A stretch of DNA of 64,000 nucleotides from Magnetococcales bacterium (GCA_015232395.1 JADFZT010000002.1:74041-138040); one strand, 5' to 3'. Counted from the first letter of the stretch, positions 1 through 10,117 are shown. A program made the numbers and translations. Notes: generated by a model not told the origin, from the sequence alone.

Positions 1-3000
1 TTGGCCGACTGCTCCAATATCGCCTTTTGTTCCTGATAGGCCTGCCAGGTGGCGGGGGAGTGGCTCTGGGTTTTATGCAGGTTCCAGCCCATCATGTTGG
101 TGCGTAATACCATCTGGGTGGTCTCCTGGCAAAACTGATCGATATCCCCCAGCAGTTCCTCCATCTCCTGAATGATGGCGCTTTCCATTTTCCGGGCTCT
201 GACAGACATCTCCTGAGCTTGGTCCAGCAACGCATTGATGCGGTCGCTGAAGACACAACTCTGGTCTCCTTCCTTGCGCACCAGGCTTGAAAATTCGTCC
301 AACTCCACGCTGCAAACCCGGGAATAAATCAAGGATTCATCCCCCATCAACTGGGTGATCACCCACATTTCCAGGGATTCTGATTCGATCTCTTTCACCC
401 GAACCTGTACCCCTTGAAGTTCGTTGATGCCTTTTTGTCGACAGGTTTCCGGAAAACGGGTGCAGATATCCGAGAGAGGATTCAACAGCTCCTTTTTCAG
501 TTTCGGCAGGGTGGTCAGCAGGGTCTCTTTCAGCTCTGGAATAAAGCTGTAAAGCGCTTCCAGGTTTTCCAGGGAGTGCTTGTCGAGAAAGGCAAGCTCC
601 TTGAGCCAGTTTCGCCGGGTATGGGAAAAAGAGGCTGCCGGGAGAATGATGGGGCGAAAAAAAATCGGGTAGAAAAAATGGTATACCTTTTTATGGTGAG
701 ACGATGAATCGGGCTTTTGCTCCTCAAAAAGCGCATAAGCAGTGAGGTCGGAGGGGGTCAGTTGGTTGGCTGTTTCAGCATTCTGGAGCTTTTTTTCCAC
801 CGCTTGGCGAGAAGCTTTCAGGCTGTCTCCCAGCTCTTGATGGCCTGAGTAGGTGAAACCATTTTTGGAATCAGGCGATGATTCCTGGCCAGGCTTTTTG
901 ATCCTTTTGCTCAGTTTTTCAAGCGTCTTTTTGAGCGCTTTTTGTTCTTCCAGATCGTCATCCAGGGGATCGTCGGCAAAATGGTGAACCTGCTCCCGAA
1001 CCTGTTGCAGTTCCAGCAGGAACGATTCCCGATTGATTTTTTGCCCCAGGATGATTTTTTCGAACAGGGATAAAAAGGTGTTCTGCCCCAGCCCCTGATC
1101 GAAACGAAGACCGGGAAAAACATGCTGGATAAAGAGGGGATAAAAATGCTCTCGGCGTTTAAAAAAAAGATGGATCGCCCGCGCACGATCATTGTAGCCC
1201 TGCATGCCGTTGATGCGGGGGGCGCGGAACAGCCCCCGAATCCAATACCAGCCGTTCTCCAGGAAGCTGCGATCATCGGGTTCCTTGAGGTCGGGATCGA
1301 TCTGTTCGATGCAGTGGAAAAAGGCGTTGCGTAACCCTGTTTCATTGGGGCAGGTGATCCCTTTCAAAATTTGGCGAACATCCCCTTGGTCAAAAAAATT
1401 GGCAGCATTGCGAATCAGCTGGGATTCCCACTCTTTTAACTTTTCCAGCAATATTTTCAGCGATTTCCGGTCTCGTTTGCCCTGATGGGCCGCCCAGCGT
1501 CCATAGACCAACGGGTCAGCCAGATCCATGCTGATGGAGAGTATGAAGATGAGGGTGAGCATCATGCCAGCCAAGGCCAGACCATAGGCCTCCACCAAAA
1601 ACTGCTTCAACTCTTCAAAGCTTTTGTGGGTCGCTGCCGGAATCTGCCCTTTGCGCAGGGCATCGATAGCGGCAATCTCCGGAATGGTGAGGTGGGCATC
1701 AATGTCGTAATTGTTGAAATGGGCAGCCCCGGCTTTGTCCACCTGTTTGAGGAGCGCCACATGGCTTGCGATCAGGTGGTTGAGGGCTTCGGCCACTTCG
1801 GCAAAAATCTGTTTGTTGGCCTCCAGGCGGATCACCATGGTGGCGACGATATCATTGATCTGATAGTGCTCCAGGGTGAATACCCGATTGATCTCCCCTA
1901 AACTGTAATCCCCCATGTGCATCATGGTGTTGAGCCGGTTGAGGTCGGCTTCGATGATGGCTTCGGTTTCGGCCAGGTGGTGGGTATAACGCTCTTCGAG
2001 GGCGGTGATTTTGTCGAAGATCGAGGCCCTCAACTCCAAGTCTGACTCCTTCAGCATCCGGGTGATGTTTTGGGAGAGGGCGTGGTTGTTGTAGGTGAGG
2101 ATGACATCATTGACCCCCGCCTCAAAACCGCCGTGGACGATAAAATGTTTGCCCCAATATCGCGGACCTTTGCGGGCATCGTTGCTGGAAGCGACCCCTT
2201 TGACCTCATCTTCGGGTACGAGACGGAATTTTTCCCGGGCCTGGCGGGTGGTTTGTACGAGGCTTGCCCCCAGATCTCTGAGGGAGGTTGGCTGGTCGGG
2301 ATGGCGATGCCGGGGGTGTCCCAAGGCTGCCCGTACCCGCTCGCTGATCAACTGGGATTGCTGGGTTAGATCCCCTTGTTTGGAAATGATGGAGACGATG
2401 CCGTCATAGTTGGTTTTGATGGAGACCAGAGTCAGGAGGGTGGCCAGCACCATCCAGCGGGGGGAGCGTAAAAAGGCGTCCCGAATACCTCCCAGCACCT
2501 GTCCGGCTTCGGCCATGGCGTGGAAAATCCGCCCCTTGAAATCGAGAATGGCCGAGGAAAGCAGGAGTCCGGCTGAGATGGAGAGCAGATAGCGCGTCAT
2601 TTCCGCCTGGCTGCCATCGAAGAGTCCTCCCAGTTGCTGGGAGATTATGGACAGCTGTAAAAGGTCGTTCACCCCACGGGCCGTGGTGATGGAAGAGCCG
2701 AAAAAGAGCAAGAGCGCCAAAGGCAAACGCCCTGCTACGAGCCACTTGCCCAGGGTCTCCAGCACTCTTGCGGCGATCCCCGGTTTGCGACGGGGGCCGA
2801 ACCAAATGTCACGATAATGGCGGGCCAGAGGGACAATCCCGGGCTTGCGCCGAGAGAGCTTTCCCACCAGGTGGTCAAAGAGATTATTGGCGGCGGTTAG
2901 ATTATGGCGAAAGACAAGCCGGGTCAGTTCATAAAAAGGATTGCCAGTGAGCAGGCGTTCATCACCGGTTTGGAGAGCCTTGCGGAAGGTGATGAGATGA

Positions 3001-3323
3001 AAGTGGGTGGCCCCTTCAGTCTGGGGATCGGGGGCTGCTTTAGAGGGGATGGGGGAGGGGGGGGCTTCCTGGGAGGGCTCTGCCCTGTTTTTAATTTTGG
3101 AGAGGTTGAGCTCATCCGCCAGATTGCGGCGCAGGTGATCCACGACCTCTTGAGTGCGTTGAATATCCTTGGGGTCGGTCTGCTTTTCCAGATGGCCATG
3201 GCCGGGTTTGGTGGGAATGACCCGAATGGGGTCACCGATGTTGCTTTCCGCCTGAAAAAAGCCATCCACGACCCGACCGAAGGTTGTGAAAAGTGGGTTG
3301 GGTTTTTCGTCGGCGTTGGGCAT
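1..3323 (-). CDS. Giant membrane protein of unknown function, copy 1 (C-terminus beyond window)
   Basis: The frame is open from the ATG at 3323 to base 1 (1107 residues) with no stop, so the gene continues past the left edge. It is a paralogue of the gene at 3461-7480. The first 16 residues align without gaps to that protein, which supports this Met; an in-frame ATG at 3344 is possible and neither has a clear ribosome site. Visible order: a soluble N-terminus of about 195 residues; hydrophobic segments near residues 199-222, 244-262 and 289-313; a loop of about 260 residues holding the shared motif YSLGEI-x-RVFTLEHYQIND; a fourth hydrophobic segment; then a long charged, helical C-terminal part. 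Four spans put both ends on one side, presumably the cytoplasm. I do not recognise the family. It probably shares a transcript with copy 2, 137 bases upstream. Confidence 0.75.
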   Translation of the reverse strand, partial: MPNADEKPNPLFTTFGRVVDGFFQAESNIGDPIRVIPTKPGHGHLEKQTDPKDIQRTQEVVDHLRRNLADELNLSKIKNRAEPSQEAPPSPIPSKAAPDPQTEGATHFHLITFRKALQTGDERLLTGNPFYELTRLVFRHNLTAANNLFDHLVGKLSRRKPGIVPLARHYRDIWFGPRRKPGIAARVLETLGKWLVAGRLPLALLLFFGSSITTARGVNDLLQLSIISQQLGGLFDGSQAEMTRYLLSISAGLLLSSAILDFKGRIFHAMAEAGQVLGGIRDAFLRSPRWMVLATLLTLVSIKTNYDGIVSIISKQGDLTQQSQLISERVRAALGHPRHRHPDQPTSLRDLGASLVQTTRQAREKFRLVPEDEVKGVASSNDARKGPRYWGKHFIVHGGFEAGVNDVILTYNNHALSQNITRMLKESDLELRASIFDKITALEERYTHHLAETEAIIEADLNRLNTMMHMGDYSLGEINRVFTLEHYQINDIVATMVIRLEANKQIFAEVAEALNHLIASHVALLKQVDKAGAAHFNNYDIDAHLTIPEIAAIDALRKGQIPAATHKSFEELKQFLVEAYGLALAGMMLTLIFILSISMDLADPLVYGRWAAHQGKRDRKSLKILLEKLKEWESQLIRNAANFFDQGDVRQILKGITCPNETGLRNAFFHCIEQIDPDLKEPDDRSFLENGWYWIRGLFRAPRINGMQGYNDRARAIHLFFKRREHFYPLFIQHVFPGLRFDQGLGQNTFLSLFEKIILGQKINRESFLLELQQVREQVHHFADDPLDDDLEEQKALKKTLEKLSKRIKKPGQESSPDSKNGFTYSGHQELGDSLKASRQAVEKKLQNAETANQLTPSDLTAYALFEEQKPDSSSHHKKVYHFFYPIFFRPIILPAASFSHTRRNWLKELAFLDKHSLENLEALYSFIPELKETLLTTLPKLKKELLNPLSDICTRFPETCRQKGINELQGVQVRVKEIESESLEMWVITQLMGDESLIYSRVCSVELDEFSSLVRKEGDQSCVFSDRINALLDQAQEMSVRARKMESAIIQEMEELLGDIDQFCQETTQMVLRTNMMGWNLHKTQSHSPATWQAYQEQKAILEQSA

Positions 3324-3460
3324 GGTCGGTTTATGGATGGCCATTTGGTCAAATAACTGGGCGCTACAGGCTCCCCTTGAGAGCAGGATCAGCAGGTCAT
3401 CAAGGGGGGTAGGTTGTCAAATTCATGTTAATGAGTCAATTGAAGTTACGATTGTAGCGA

Positions 3461-6400
3461 TTAATTGCCCACACCAATCTGGAGCCCCATGGCCGCCATC
3501 AATCGTTTGACCCGCCCCTGAAGGGTGATGGCTTCGGAACGCAATTCCATCAGATGGATGCGCAGGTGTCTCATGGTTATGGAATCATTGAACAGGTGCC
3601 TGTTTTTGGTCTCAGCGATGGTGGCCAGTTTTCGTGAGGCTTCCACCAGGCTGGGCTGATGTTGACGATAATTTCTGAGGGATTCCTGAGAGGTGTCGGT
3701 CATCTCCTGCAGCTTGCGGCCCCATTGTTCGATTTTTTGCAACATGCGGTTGGTATCCTGAAGATAGTCATCTATTTCAGCCGATAGCTTATGGCGCTCC
3801 TGGAGAGCTGGATCATTTTGCGGCTCAGTAGGGATGTTCCGGGGAGAGGTGGGGCCAGCCTGGGTGTTGGCAATGCGTGTGCTTCCTGCTATGGAGTTGG
3901 ATTGTGCACTGGCGGAATTGTCCGGGCCGGGAAAGGGAATGGGAGAAAATAGACCTGGATCGTTGCCGGGGGATTGAAACGGGCTGGCAGAGGGCTCGAT
4001 CAGGGAACTCTGGACCTCCTTGACCCGTTCCAAAACCGACCGGGACTCTTTGGTTAATTCCGTCAGCAATCGCAGGCTTTCTTCGGCACTGGCGTGGGAA
4101 TCACTTTCGATCTCGGCGAGTCTTTCCAAAATGGCCTGGGCCATTTTTGGGGCCTGCTCCACCAATATTTTATTCTCTTGAAAGGATTGCAGGGGGCTAG
4201 AGGGTGTGAGCTGTTTTTTTTGCAACTCCCACCCCCGCATGGTGATGGCCAGGGTGGCCTGAATCACCTCTTCGCAATGGTTGCTTACCTGGGCGGCCAG
4301 GAGATCCATTTGCAGAAAGCTTTCCGATTCCAAAGTCTGGGCACGCTCCAGGGTAGCCATGGTCTGTTCGATCAAGCTTTGAATCCGGTTGGTAAAAACC
4401 GATGTCTCCCCTTCTTCCTGGCGCACCAGGCTCGACATTTCGTCGAGATCCACGATACAGACCCGAGAGTAGAGTAGTGCCTCATCCCCCAGCAGCTGGG
4501 AGACCCCCCACATTTCCAGGGTCTCCTTTTCGATTTCAAGGTAGCGTGTTTGCAGATCTTGTGCGGTCTGGAAAAGCTCTGCCTGTTTGGGATCATTTTT
4601 AAATCGATCACAGATTTCCAGCAGGGGCTCCAGGGAGGCTTGCCTGATTTTGGGCAGGGTGGAGAGCAGTGTTCGTTTCAACTCCGGAATAAAGCCATAG
4701 AGGGCTTCCATGTCGTCGAGGGAGTTTTTGTCGAGGGTGGCGATCTCCTCCAGCCAGCCCAAACGGTTGTGGGAAAAGGGTGGGGCTGGAGGTAAAAAGG
4801 ATTTCTGAAATAAAAGATACCGGAAGCGTTGAATGGATTTCCGTAATTTTCGTTGAAAATTCCGTTGGTTCGGTTGGCTTGGTGGGGTGGTTTCAGTATA
4901 GGCCTCTGCCAAGAGTTCCTGTAGATGCTCCCCGCTTGGAAAATGGTTTTCACTTTCAAGATCATCGTTGCCAGGCAGCAGGTGGGGGGGCAAATTTGGT
5001 TTGTTTGCGGGATGTGGGAAATTTTGTATCAGGGATTCATCGCCGATCCGGACGATGGTATCGGTTAATATTTTGTGTTCATCCAGTTGTTCCACTATCT
5101 CCACTTCGGCTTTGGCCTTGCGCTGCCGGGCTTTTTGCAGCTCCAGCGGGAACTGTTCCTTCTTCTGCTTTTGTCCTGCTGCGGTCAAAACCAGCAGATC
5201 GTGAAAGGTGGCCTGGCCCAGTCCGGAGCTTATTTCCACGCCAGGCAGCAGAAGCGAGATTAATTTGGGAAAGTGGAGATCCCGGCGTTGTATCAGGTCG
5301 TGGATGGTCGCCACCCGGTCGTTATATCCGGTGATGGTATTGATGCGGGTATTGCGAAAAAGCGACCGGAACCAGTGCCAAAAGCGTTGGAGAGGCGTTC
5401 TTTCTGCTGGATGTTTCAGGTCGGGATTGATCTCTTCCAAGAGGGAGAGATAGTCGTTGCGGATGCCGTTTTCGTTGGGAAAAGTCAGCCCCTTCAGCGC
5501 TACTTGCACATCGGGGCGGTTAAAAAAAAGCTTGGATTGATGGACAAAACCGTTTTCCCACTCTTTCAGGGTTTTAAGGGATTGGGGAAAGATCAGTTTA
5601 TCCCGAACGCCCCGCCGTGCGGTCCAGCGCCCATAAATCAGGGGATCGGCCAGATCCATGCTGATGGCCAGTGCAAAGATGAGGGTGAGGAGCAGGCTGG
5701 CCAGGGCCAAGCCGTGGGCCTCTACCAAATAGTGCTGCAACTCTTCAAAATTTTTGTGGGTGGCTACCGGAATTCGGCCTTTGCGCAGGGCATCAATGGC
5801 GGCAATCTCGGGAATGGTGAGGTTGGCCTCAATATCATACTGATTGAAACGGACGCCACCGGCCTTGTCTACCTGTTTGAGTAGGGCCACGTGGCTGTCG
5901 GTCAACTGGTTGAGTGCTTGGGCCACTTGGCCAAAAAGTGCTTTGTTGGCCTCCAGGCGCGCGACCATGCGTGTCACGATGTCGTTGATCTGGTAATGCT
6001 CCAGGGTAAAAACCCGATGGATCTCCCCCAGGGAATAATCTTGCGCCCCCATCATGGTGTTGAGCTGTAAGAGGTCCTGCCCGATAGCGGCTTCGGTGCG
6101 GCTGAGGTGATCGCGATAGCGTTGATGGAGGCGGTTGATTTTGTTGCTGATAGAGGTGGTCAGATCCAAGCCCGACCCTTGCAACATGCGGGTGATTTCC
6201 TGGGAGAGGGGCAGGTTGTTAAAGGTGAGGATGACATCGTTGACCCCGGCTTCAAAACCGCCGTGAACGATAAAATGTTTACCCCAGTAGCGTGGACCTT
6301 TGCGGGCATCCTTGCTGGAGGCGACTCCTTTGACCTCATCCTCAGGCACCAGCTGAAATTTTTCCCTGGCCTCCCGGGTGGCTTGTTCGAGGCTCGCCCC

Positions 6401-7480
6401 GAGTCCTCTTAAGGAGGTGGGGTTGTTGGCGTCGAGGGTTCGGGGATTTCCCAAGGCTCGGCGCACCTGTTCACTGATCATCTGGGACTGTTGGGCGAGA
6501 TCCCCTTTTTTGGAAATGATGGAGACAATGCCGTCATAGTTGGTCTTGATGGAGATCAGGGTCAGGAGGGTGGCCAGCACCATCCAGCGGGGATTGCGCA
6601 AAAAGGCATCCCGGATGCCTGCCAGCACCTGCCCGGCTTCGGCCATGGCGTGGAAAATCCGTCCCTTGAAATCGAGAATGGCCGAGGAGAGCAGGAGTCC
6701 GGCTGAGATGGAGAGCAGATAGCGGGCGATTTCCGCTTGGCTGCCATCAAAAAATCCTCCCAACTGCTGGGAAATCACGGGCAGTTGCAAAAGATCGTTC
6801 ATGCCCCGGGCGGTGGTAAGGGAGGAGCCGAAAAAGAGAATGATCGCCAGGGGTCTGCGCCCGGATATCAGCCATTTCCCAAATGTTTCCCATAATTTAT
6901 CAAAAAGGGTCTCCCGTTTTTTGGATCGACGCCAGATCTCCTTCAAGGGCCGGGAGGTGCGTACCCGTTTGGGCAGTTGGGAGGTGGAGGTGGCGTGTTG
7001 TAGCTGGTCGAAAAGGTTTTTCAGCCCGCCTAAAACGTGCCGGAAAATGAGCTTGGTCAGTTCGTAGAAGGGATTTCCCTGGAGCTCTGTTTCGTCCTTT
7101 GCCTTGACCGATTCCTGAAAGATTTGAAAATGATGATTGATCTGTTCTTCAGCGACCGCTTTTTCGATTTCGTCGGTGGAGGGTTGGGACTGTTGCTGGA
7201 TGATGTGGTGGAGCTTTGATTCCTCTTTTTCCCGTCTGAGAATGCGCCGCAGATAATCCACGGACGCTTGGGTTTTTTTCAGGGCTTTGGGATCAACTGT
7301 TTGGCTGAGTCGCAGGGATTCGTTGTGGGTTCCCGGCAGGCTGCTTGTGGCATCTTCTTCTTCTTCTTTGGGGAACACCGAGATGGAATCGCCGATTTTG
7401 TTTTCGGCAGCAAAATAGCCGCTGACCAGTGAGCCATAGGCTGCGAAGAGGGTGTTTTCTTTGGCGGTTTGGTTCGACAT
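3461..7480 (-). CDS. Giant membrane protein of unknown function, copy 2 (1339 aa)
   Basis: Complete paralogue of the gene at 1-3323. The frame can be extended to a TTG at 7606, but the ATG at 7480 (MSNQTAKE) matches the start of copy 1 residue for residue, so the 42-residue extension is probably untranslated. Predicted membrane segments lie near residues 209-231, 253-271, 298-322 and 590-612. Between the third and fourth is a loop of about 265 residues, probably extracytoplasmic, with helical character and the conserved motif FTLEHYQIND. About 725 residues follow the last span: long amphipathic, probably coiled-coil helices, a Pro/Ser/Asn-rich linker near residues 1155-1225, and a final helical segment of about 110 residues. 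No catalytic motif, Walker box or known sensor domain is visible. A structural, scaffold or mechanosensitive-like role is conceivable but unsupported. Confidence 0.8.
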   Translation of the reverse strand: MSNQTAKENTLFAAYGSLVSGYFAAENKIGDSISVFPKEEEEDATSSLPGTHNESLRLSQTVDPKALKKTQASVDYLRRILRREKEESKLHHIIQQQSQPSTDEIEKAVAEEQINHHFQIFQESVKAKDETELQGNPFYELTKLIFRHVLGGLKNLFDQLQHATSTSQLPKRVRTSRPLKEIWRRSKKRETLFDKLWETFGKWLISGRRPLAIILFFGSSLTTARGMNDLLQLPVISQQLGGFFDGSQAEIARYLLSISAGLLLSSAILDFKGRIFHAMAEAGQVLAGIRDAFLRNPRWMVLATLLTLISIKTNYDGIVSIISKKGDLAQQSQMISEQVRRALGNPRTLDANNPTSLRGLGASLEQATREAREKFQLVPEDEVKGVASSKDARKGPRYWGKHFIVHGGFEAGVNDVILTFNNLPLSQEITRMLQGSGLDLTTSISNKINRLHQRYRDHLSRTEAAIGQDLLQLNTMMGAQDYSLGEIHRVFTLEHYQINDIVTRMVARLEANKALFGQVAQALNQLTDSHVALLKQVDKAGGVRFNQYDIEANLTIPEIAAIDALRKGRIPVATHKNFEELQHYLVEAHGLALASLLLTLIFALAISMDLADPLIYGRWTARRGVRDKLIFPQSLKTLKEWENGFVHQSKLFFNRPDVQVALKGLTFPNENGIRNDYLSLLEEINPDLKHPAERTPLQRFWHWFRSLFRNTRINTITGYNDRVATIHDLIQRRDLHFPKLISLLLPGVEISSGLGQATFHDLLVLTAAGQKQKKEQFPLELQKARQRKAKAEVEIVEQLDEHKILTDTIVRIGDESLIQNFPHPANKPNLPPHLLPGNDDLESENHFPSGEHLQELLAEAYTETTPPSQPNQRNFQRKLRKSIQRFRYLLFQKSFLPPAPPFSHNRLGWLEEIATLDKNSLDDMEALYGFIPELKRTLLSTLPKIRQASLEPLLEICDRFKNDPKQAELFQTAQDLQTRYLEIEKETLEMWGVSQLLGDEALLYSRVCIVDLDEMSSLVRQEEGETSVFTNRIQSLIEQTMATLERAQTLESESFLQMDLLAAQVSNHCEEVIQATLAITMRGWELQKKQLTPSSPLQSFQENKILVEQAPKMAQAILERLAEIESDSHASAEESLRLLTELTKESRSVLERVKEVQSSLIEPSASPFQSPGNDPGLFSPIPFPGPDNSASAQSNSIAGSTRIANTQAGPTSPRNIPTEPQNDPALQERHKLSAEIDDYLQDTNRMLQKIEQWGRKLQEMTDTSQESLRNYRQHQPSLVEASRKLATIAETKNRHLFNDSITMRHLRIHLMELRSEAITLQGRVKRLMAAMGLQIGVGN

Positions 7481-7964
7481 GACGGGGAAACCTGATGGAT
7501 CCTCCGGCCACGCACCCCACCTTGATTGGTCTGGTGGGGAAAGGGCAATGGGGTGGGCGAACGAATAAGCGCCGATTGGATGGTCGATCTTTCGATGTTT
7601 CAGCAATCATCCAAAAAAACAGTTTAGCGTCAAACTGCTGAAGTTGATAGATCTGGCCTTGGGGTGGGTCGACTGGGGGAGGATCCTGGGGAAGTGAGAT
7701 AAATTTTCAGAAAAATAAGGGGATGGCTGAGATTGTGGCGGTTGGTCATGGGGTGGGGTTGGCGTGGACCAATCCAATCGGGCATCGCAGTTGCATGGGT
7801 TTTCGCACACAAGGAGCCTCTTGCCGAAAGAAATCAGGAAAATGGATCGGAAGGGGAACCTGATGGATGAGAATGAATCTCAATATCTGAATGCGTATTG
7901 ATTTTAATCGTACTTTTCAGGTTGTGTCCCCTCACCAGAGCGACCCAAGGAAGGAAGCGTTAGT
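7481..7964. other. Divergent intergenic region
   Basis: Separates the minus-strand giant membrane gene from the plus-strand gene at 7965. It should hold promoters for both directions. I see no clear -35/-10 pair, repeat or RNA gene. Short minus-strand open frames at 7607-7812 have no ribosome site or recognisable protein and are left out. Confidence 0.4.
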
Positions 7965-8234
7965 ATGAACCCCTGGCAAAAAGTGGCTCGGAGTGTCACT
8001 GATTCCAATACTACCCCCCAGTTTTTTGACTTTGTGGATCATTTTTTGGGGCGTCTTGAAAAGTCCTGCCCAGAGGGTGTCAGCGCAGGAGAGGCCCTCA
8101 ATTCGGTTTACAAGGAGGCCAGAGAGGAGGGGGTGGATCCAACCATTTTGGCGTTGATTTTGAGAGAACGCAAGATGGCGGCAGCATTGGACCAGCTTTT
8201 GGGCTATCCTGAAGAGTGTTTGATGGGTTCTTGA
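7965..8234 (+). CDS. Small hypothetical protein (89 aa)
   Basis: ATG preceded by a purine-rich ribosome site (AAGGAAG, about 7 bases upstream), which is why I accept it. The product is soluble, helical and acidic, with no signal peptide or membrane segment. It carries one Cys pair spaced far apart and no motif I recognise. It lies 128 bases before the flavin-reductase-like gene on the same strand, so the two may share a transcript. Function unknown. Confidence 0.6.
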   Translation: MNPWQKVARSVTDSNTTPQFFDFVDHFLGRLEKSCPEGVSAGEALNSVYKEAREEGVDPTILALILRERKMAAALDQLLGYPEECLMGS

Positions 8235-8362
8235 GCGGGTGCGGCTGAGAGATTGTTTTTCTGTTATGGCGTTTTCGGGATGATTTCCCTGTAGAGTCTG
8301 GTGTTTGTGGGTGGATCTTTCCTGATGAGCTGATGATTTGTTTGGAATGAGGGGGGGAGTTC

Positions 8363-8977
8363 ATGATTGTCGATCTGGAAGCGGCCTCAGCAAAGCAGGC
8401 CTATTTTTTGTTGTCCAAAACCCTGATTCCCCGGCCCATCGCCTGGGTGCTTTCGGAAAACTCCCAAGGGGGATTGAATCTGGCCCCCTTTTCCTATTTC
8501 AGCGGGGTGTGCAGCGATCCGCCGTTGCTGATGCTCTCCATCGGTAAAAAAAGCGATGGCACACCCAAGGATAGCCGCGCCAACATTCAGGAGCGTCGGG
8601 ATTTTGTGATCCACATTCCTGATCGTCCGCTGCTGAAAAGTATGGTGGATAGCTCCGGGGAGTTTCCTGAAGAGGTCTCGGAGGTGGAGATGTTGCAGCT
8701 GGGGGTGAGCGATTTTCCCGGCTCCAGGCTTCCCCGCTTGACCGACTGCCCCATCGCTTACGGCTGCACCCTCTACCGAATCGAGGAGATCGGACCCAAG
8801 GGGCAGGCGATGATCCTGGGTGAGGTAAAAACTATCTATATGGCGGATGAGGTCGCGGAGGGTGATCCTGCCGGGCGCATTCAGATCCACACGGATCGAA
8901 TAGATGTCTTGGGTCGCTTGGGAGGGGATGAATATTACGCCAACGGCAAAATCCTGAGAGTTCCCCGCCCCAAATAA
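8363..8977 (+). CDS. Flavin reductase-like domain protein
   Basis: 204 residues, the usual length for the small FMN-binding split-barrel flavoproteins of the flavin reductase-like (DIM6/NTAB) group. The N-terminal block LIPRPIAWV, followed by LAPFSYFSGVCSDPP, is the family signature around the flavin pocket, and NIQERRDFVIHI plus the C-terminal IDVLGRLGGDEYY also fit. Family members bind FMN and reduce flavin or act as oxidoreductases with NAD(P)H. The substrate cannot be told from sequence. A GGGGGGAG ribosome site precedes the ATG. No partner monooxygenase is nearby. Confidence 0.85.
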   Translation: MIVDLEAASAKQAYFLLSKTLIPRPIAWVLSENSQGGLNLAPFSYFSGVCSDPPLLMLSIGKKSDGTPKDSRANIQERRDFVIHIPDRPLLKSMVDSSGEFPEEVSEVEMLQLGVSDFPGSRLPRLTDCPIAYGCTLYRIEEIGPKGQAMILGEVKTIYMADEVAEGDPAGRIQIHTDRIDVLGRLGGDEYYANGKILRVPRPK

Positions 8978-9283
8978 TCAATGACTCCGGCTTGTTCCTA
9001 AGAGCCTTTCCCCCCTGGTTCCCTATTCAGATCAGGGGCGGGCCCTTCCCTCCCTGGTTTCGATGATCCAGAGATTTCAAATAAGACGTATGGACTGGGC
9101 TTGTTTGAAATTTCATTCCAAGCAATTGATAATTAAATATAAAATTATGTCTTGTTGTGTTGGACGGTTTTAAAGTTGGTTGAAAAATTGGGTATGGGTC
9201 CATTCTTTTTTTTCACATTTATTGGAAAATGGTTTCAGGTTTAAAATGGCAAAAGGGAGAGGGAAAGTGCTTTGGGGAAGGAT
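8978..9283 (+). other. Intergenic region before the short-chain dehydrogenase
   Basis: About 300 bases without a gene. The first part is C/G-rich, and 9118-9160 is strongly AT-rich and likely holds the promoter for the dehydrogenase. I cannot assign a convincing -35/-10 pair or a terminator. Confidence 0.35.
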
Positions 9284-10117
9284 ATGACCAATCAACGCAG
9301 CGTTCTCATCACCGGCTGCTCCACCGGGATCGGTCGGGTGGGGGCGGAAATATTGCGGCAGCGGGGGTGGCGGGTGTTTGCGACCGCTCGCAAGCCGGAA
9401 GATGTAGCCAAGCTGAAAGAGGCAGGGTTCGAGAGTTGCCAACTGGATCTGGATGAGGTGAACTCCATCCGCCAGGGGCTTGCGTGGGTGCTGGAGCGGA
9501 GTGGGGGAACACTCGATGGCCTGTTCAACAATGGTGCTTACGGTCAGCCAGGAGCAGTGGAAGATATCACCATCGAGACGCTGCGGGCTCAATTCGAAAC
9601 CAACGTTTTCGGCACCCACGAATTAACCCGGCTGGCGATTCCGGTGATGCGCCAGCAAGGACATGGCCGCATCGTGCAAAATTCATCGGTGCTGGGGTTT
9701 GTCTCACTGCCCTATCGCGGGGCTTATAATGCCAGCAAATATGCCCTGGAAGGATTGTCCGATACCTTGAGACTGGAACTGCACGGCACCGGGATTCACG
9801 TCTCCCTCATTGAGCCCGGTCCCATCACCACCCGCTTCAGAGCCAATGCCCTGGCCGCCTTCCTGAAAAATGTCGATACCGAAAATACCGTTCATAAAGA
9901 GAGCTATAAACGCCGCATCGAAGAGCGCTCCAAAGAAGGCGAGACCGGGCGCTTTTCCCTGCCCCCGGAAGCGGTAGTTAAACACCTGATCCACGCCCTG
10001 GAATCCCCCCATCCCAAGGCAAGCTATTATGTCACTTTTCCCACCTACCTTTTTGGCTATCTCAAGCGGGTGCTGCCGCGAAAATGGCTGGACCGGATCC
10101 TGATGCGGGCTTTGTGA
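9284..10117 (+). CDS. Short-chain dehydrogenase/reductase (SDR family)
   Basis: 277 residues. The N-terminal TGCSTGIG is the glycine-rich dinucleotide-binding motif of classical SDRs, NNGAYG is the structural NNAG-type motif, and the catalytic set is Ser in QNSSVLGF plus Y-x3-K in YNASK. The length and the C-terminal extension resemble the group that includes retinol-dehydrogenase-like and sorbitol-dehydrogenase-like enzymes, but the substrate is unknown. I start at the ATG at 9284, which has GGGGAAGG just upstream; an in-frame TTG at 9272 is less likely. It stands alone, converging with rlmH across a repeat-rich spacer. Confidence 0.85.
   Translation: MTNQRSVLITGCSTGIGRVGAEILRQRGWRVFATARKPEDVAKLKEAGFESCQLDLDEVNSIRQGLAWVLERSGGTLDGLFNNGAYGQPGAVEDITIETLRAQFETNVFGTHELTRLAIPVMRQQGHGRIVQNSSVLGFVSLPYRGAYNASKYALEGLSDTLRLELHGTGIHVSLIEPGPITTRFRANALAAFLKNVDTENTVHKESYKRRIEERSKEGETGRFSLPPEAVVKHLIHALESPHPKASYYVTFPTYLFGYLKRVLPRKWLDRILMRAL

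Noticed and set aside
1..3323. Fragmented pseudogene of the neighbouring giant gene
   Set aside because: Only short stop-bounded frames appear at first, but translating from 3323 to base 1 gives one uninterrupted frame aligned with the paralogue; it simply runs off the window.
7481..7606. TTG-initiated 42-residue N-terminal extension of giant protein copy 2
   Set aside because: The two paralogues align exactly from the ATG at 7480, and the extension has no counterpart in copy 1.
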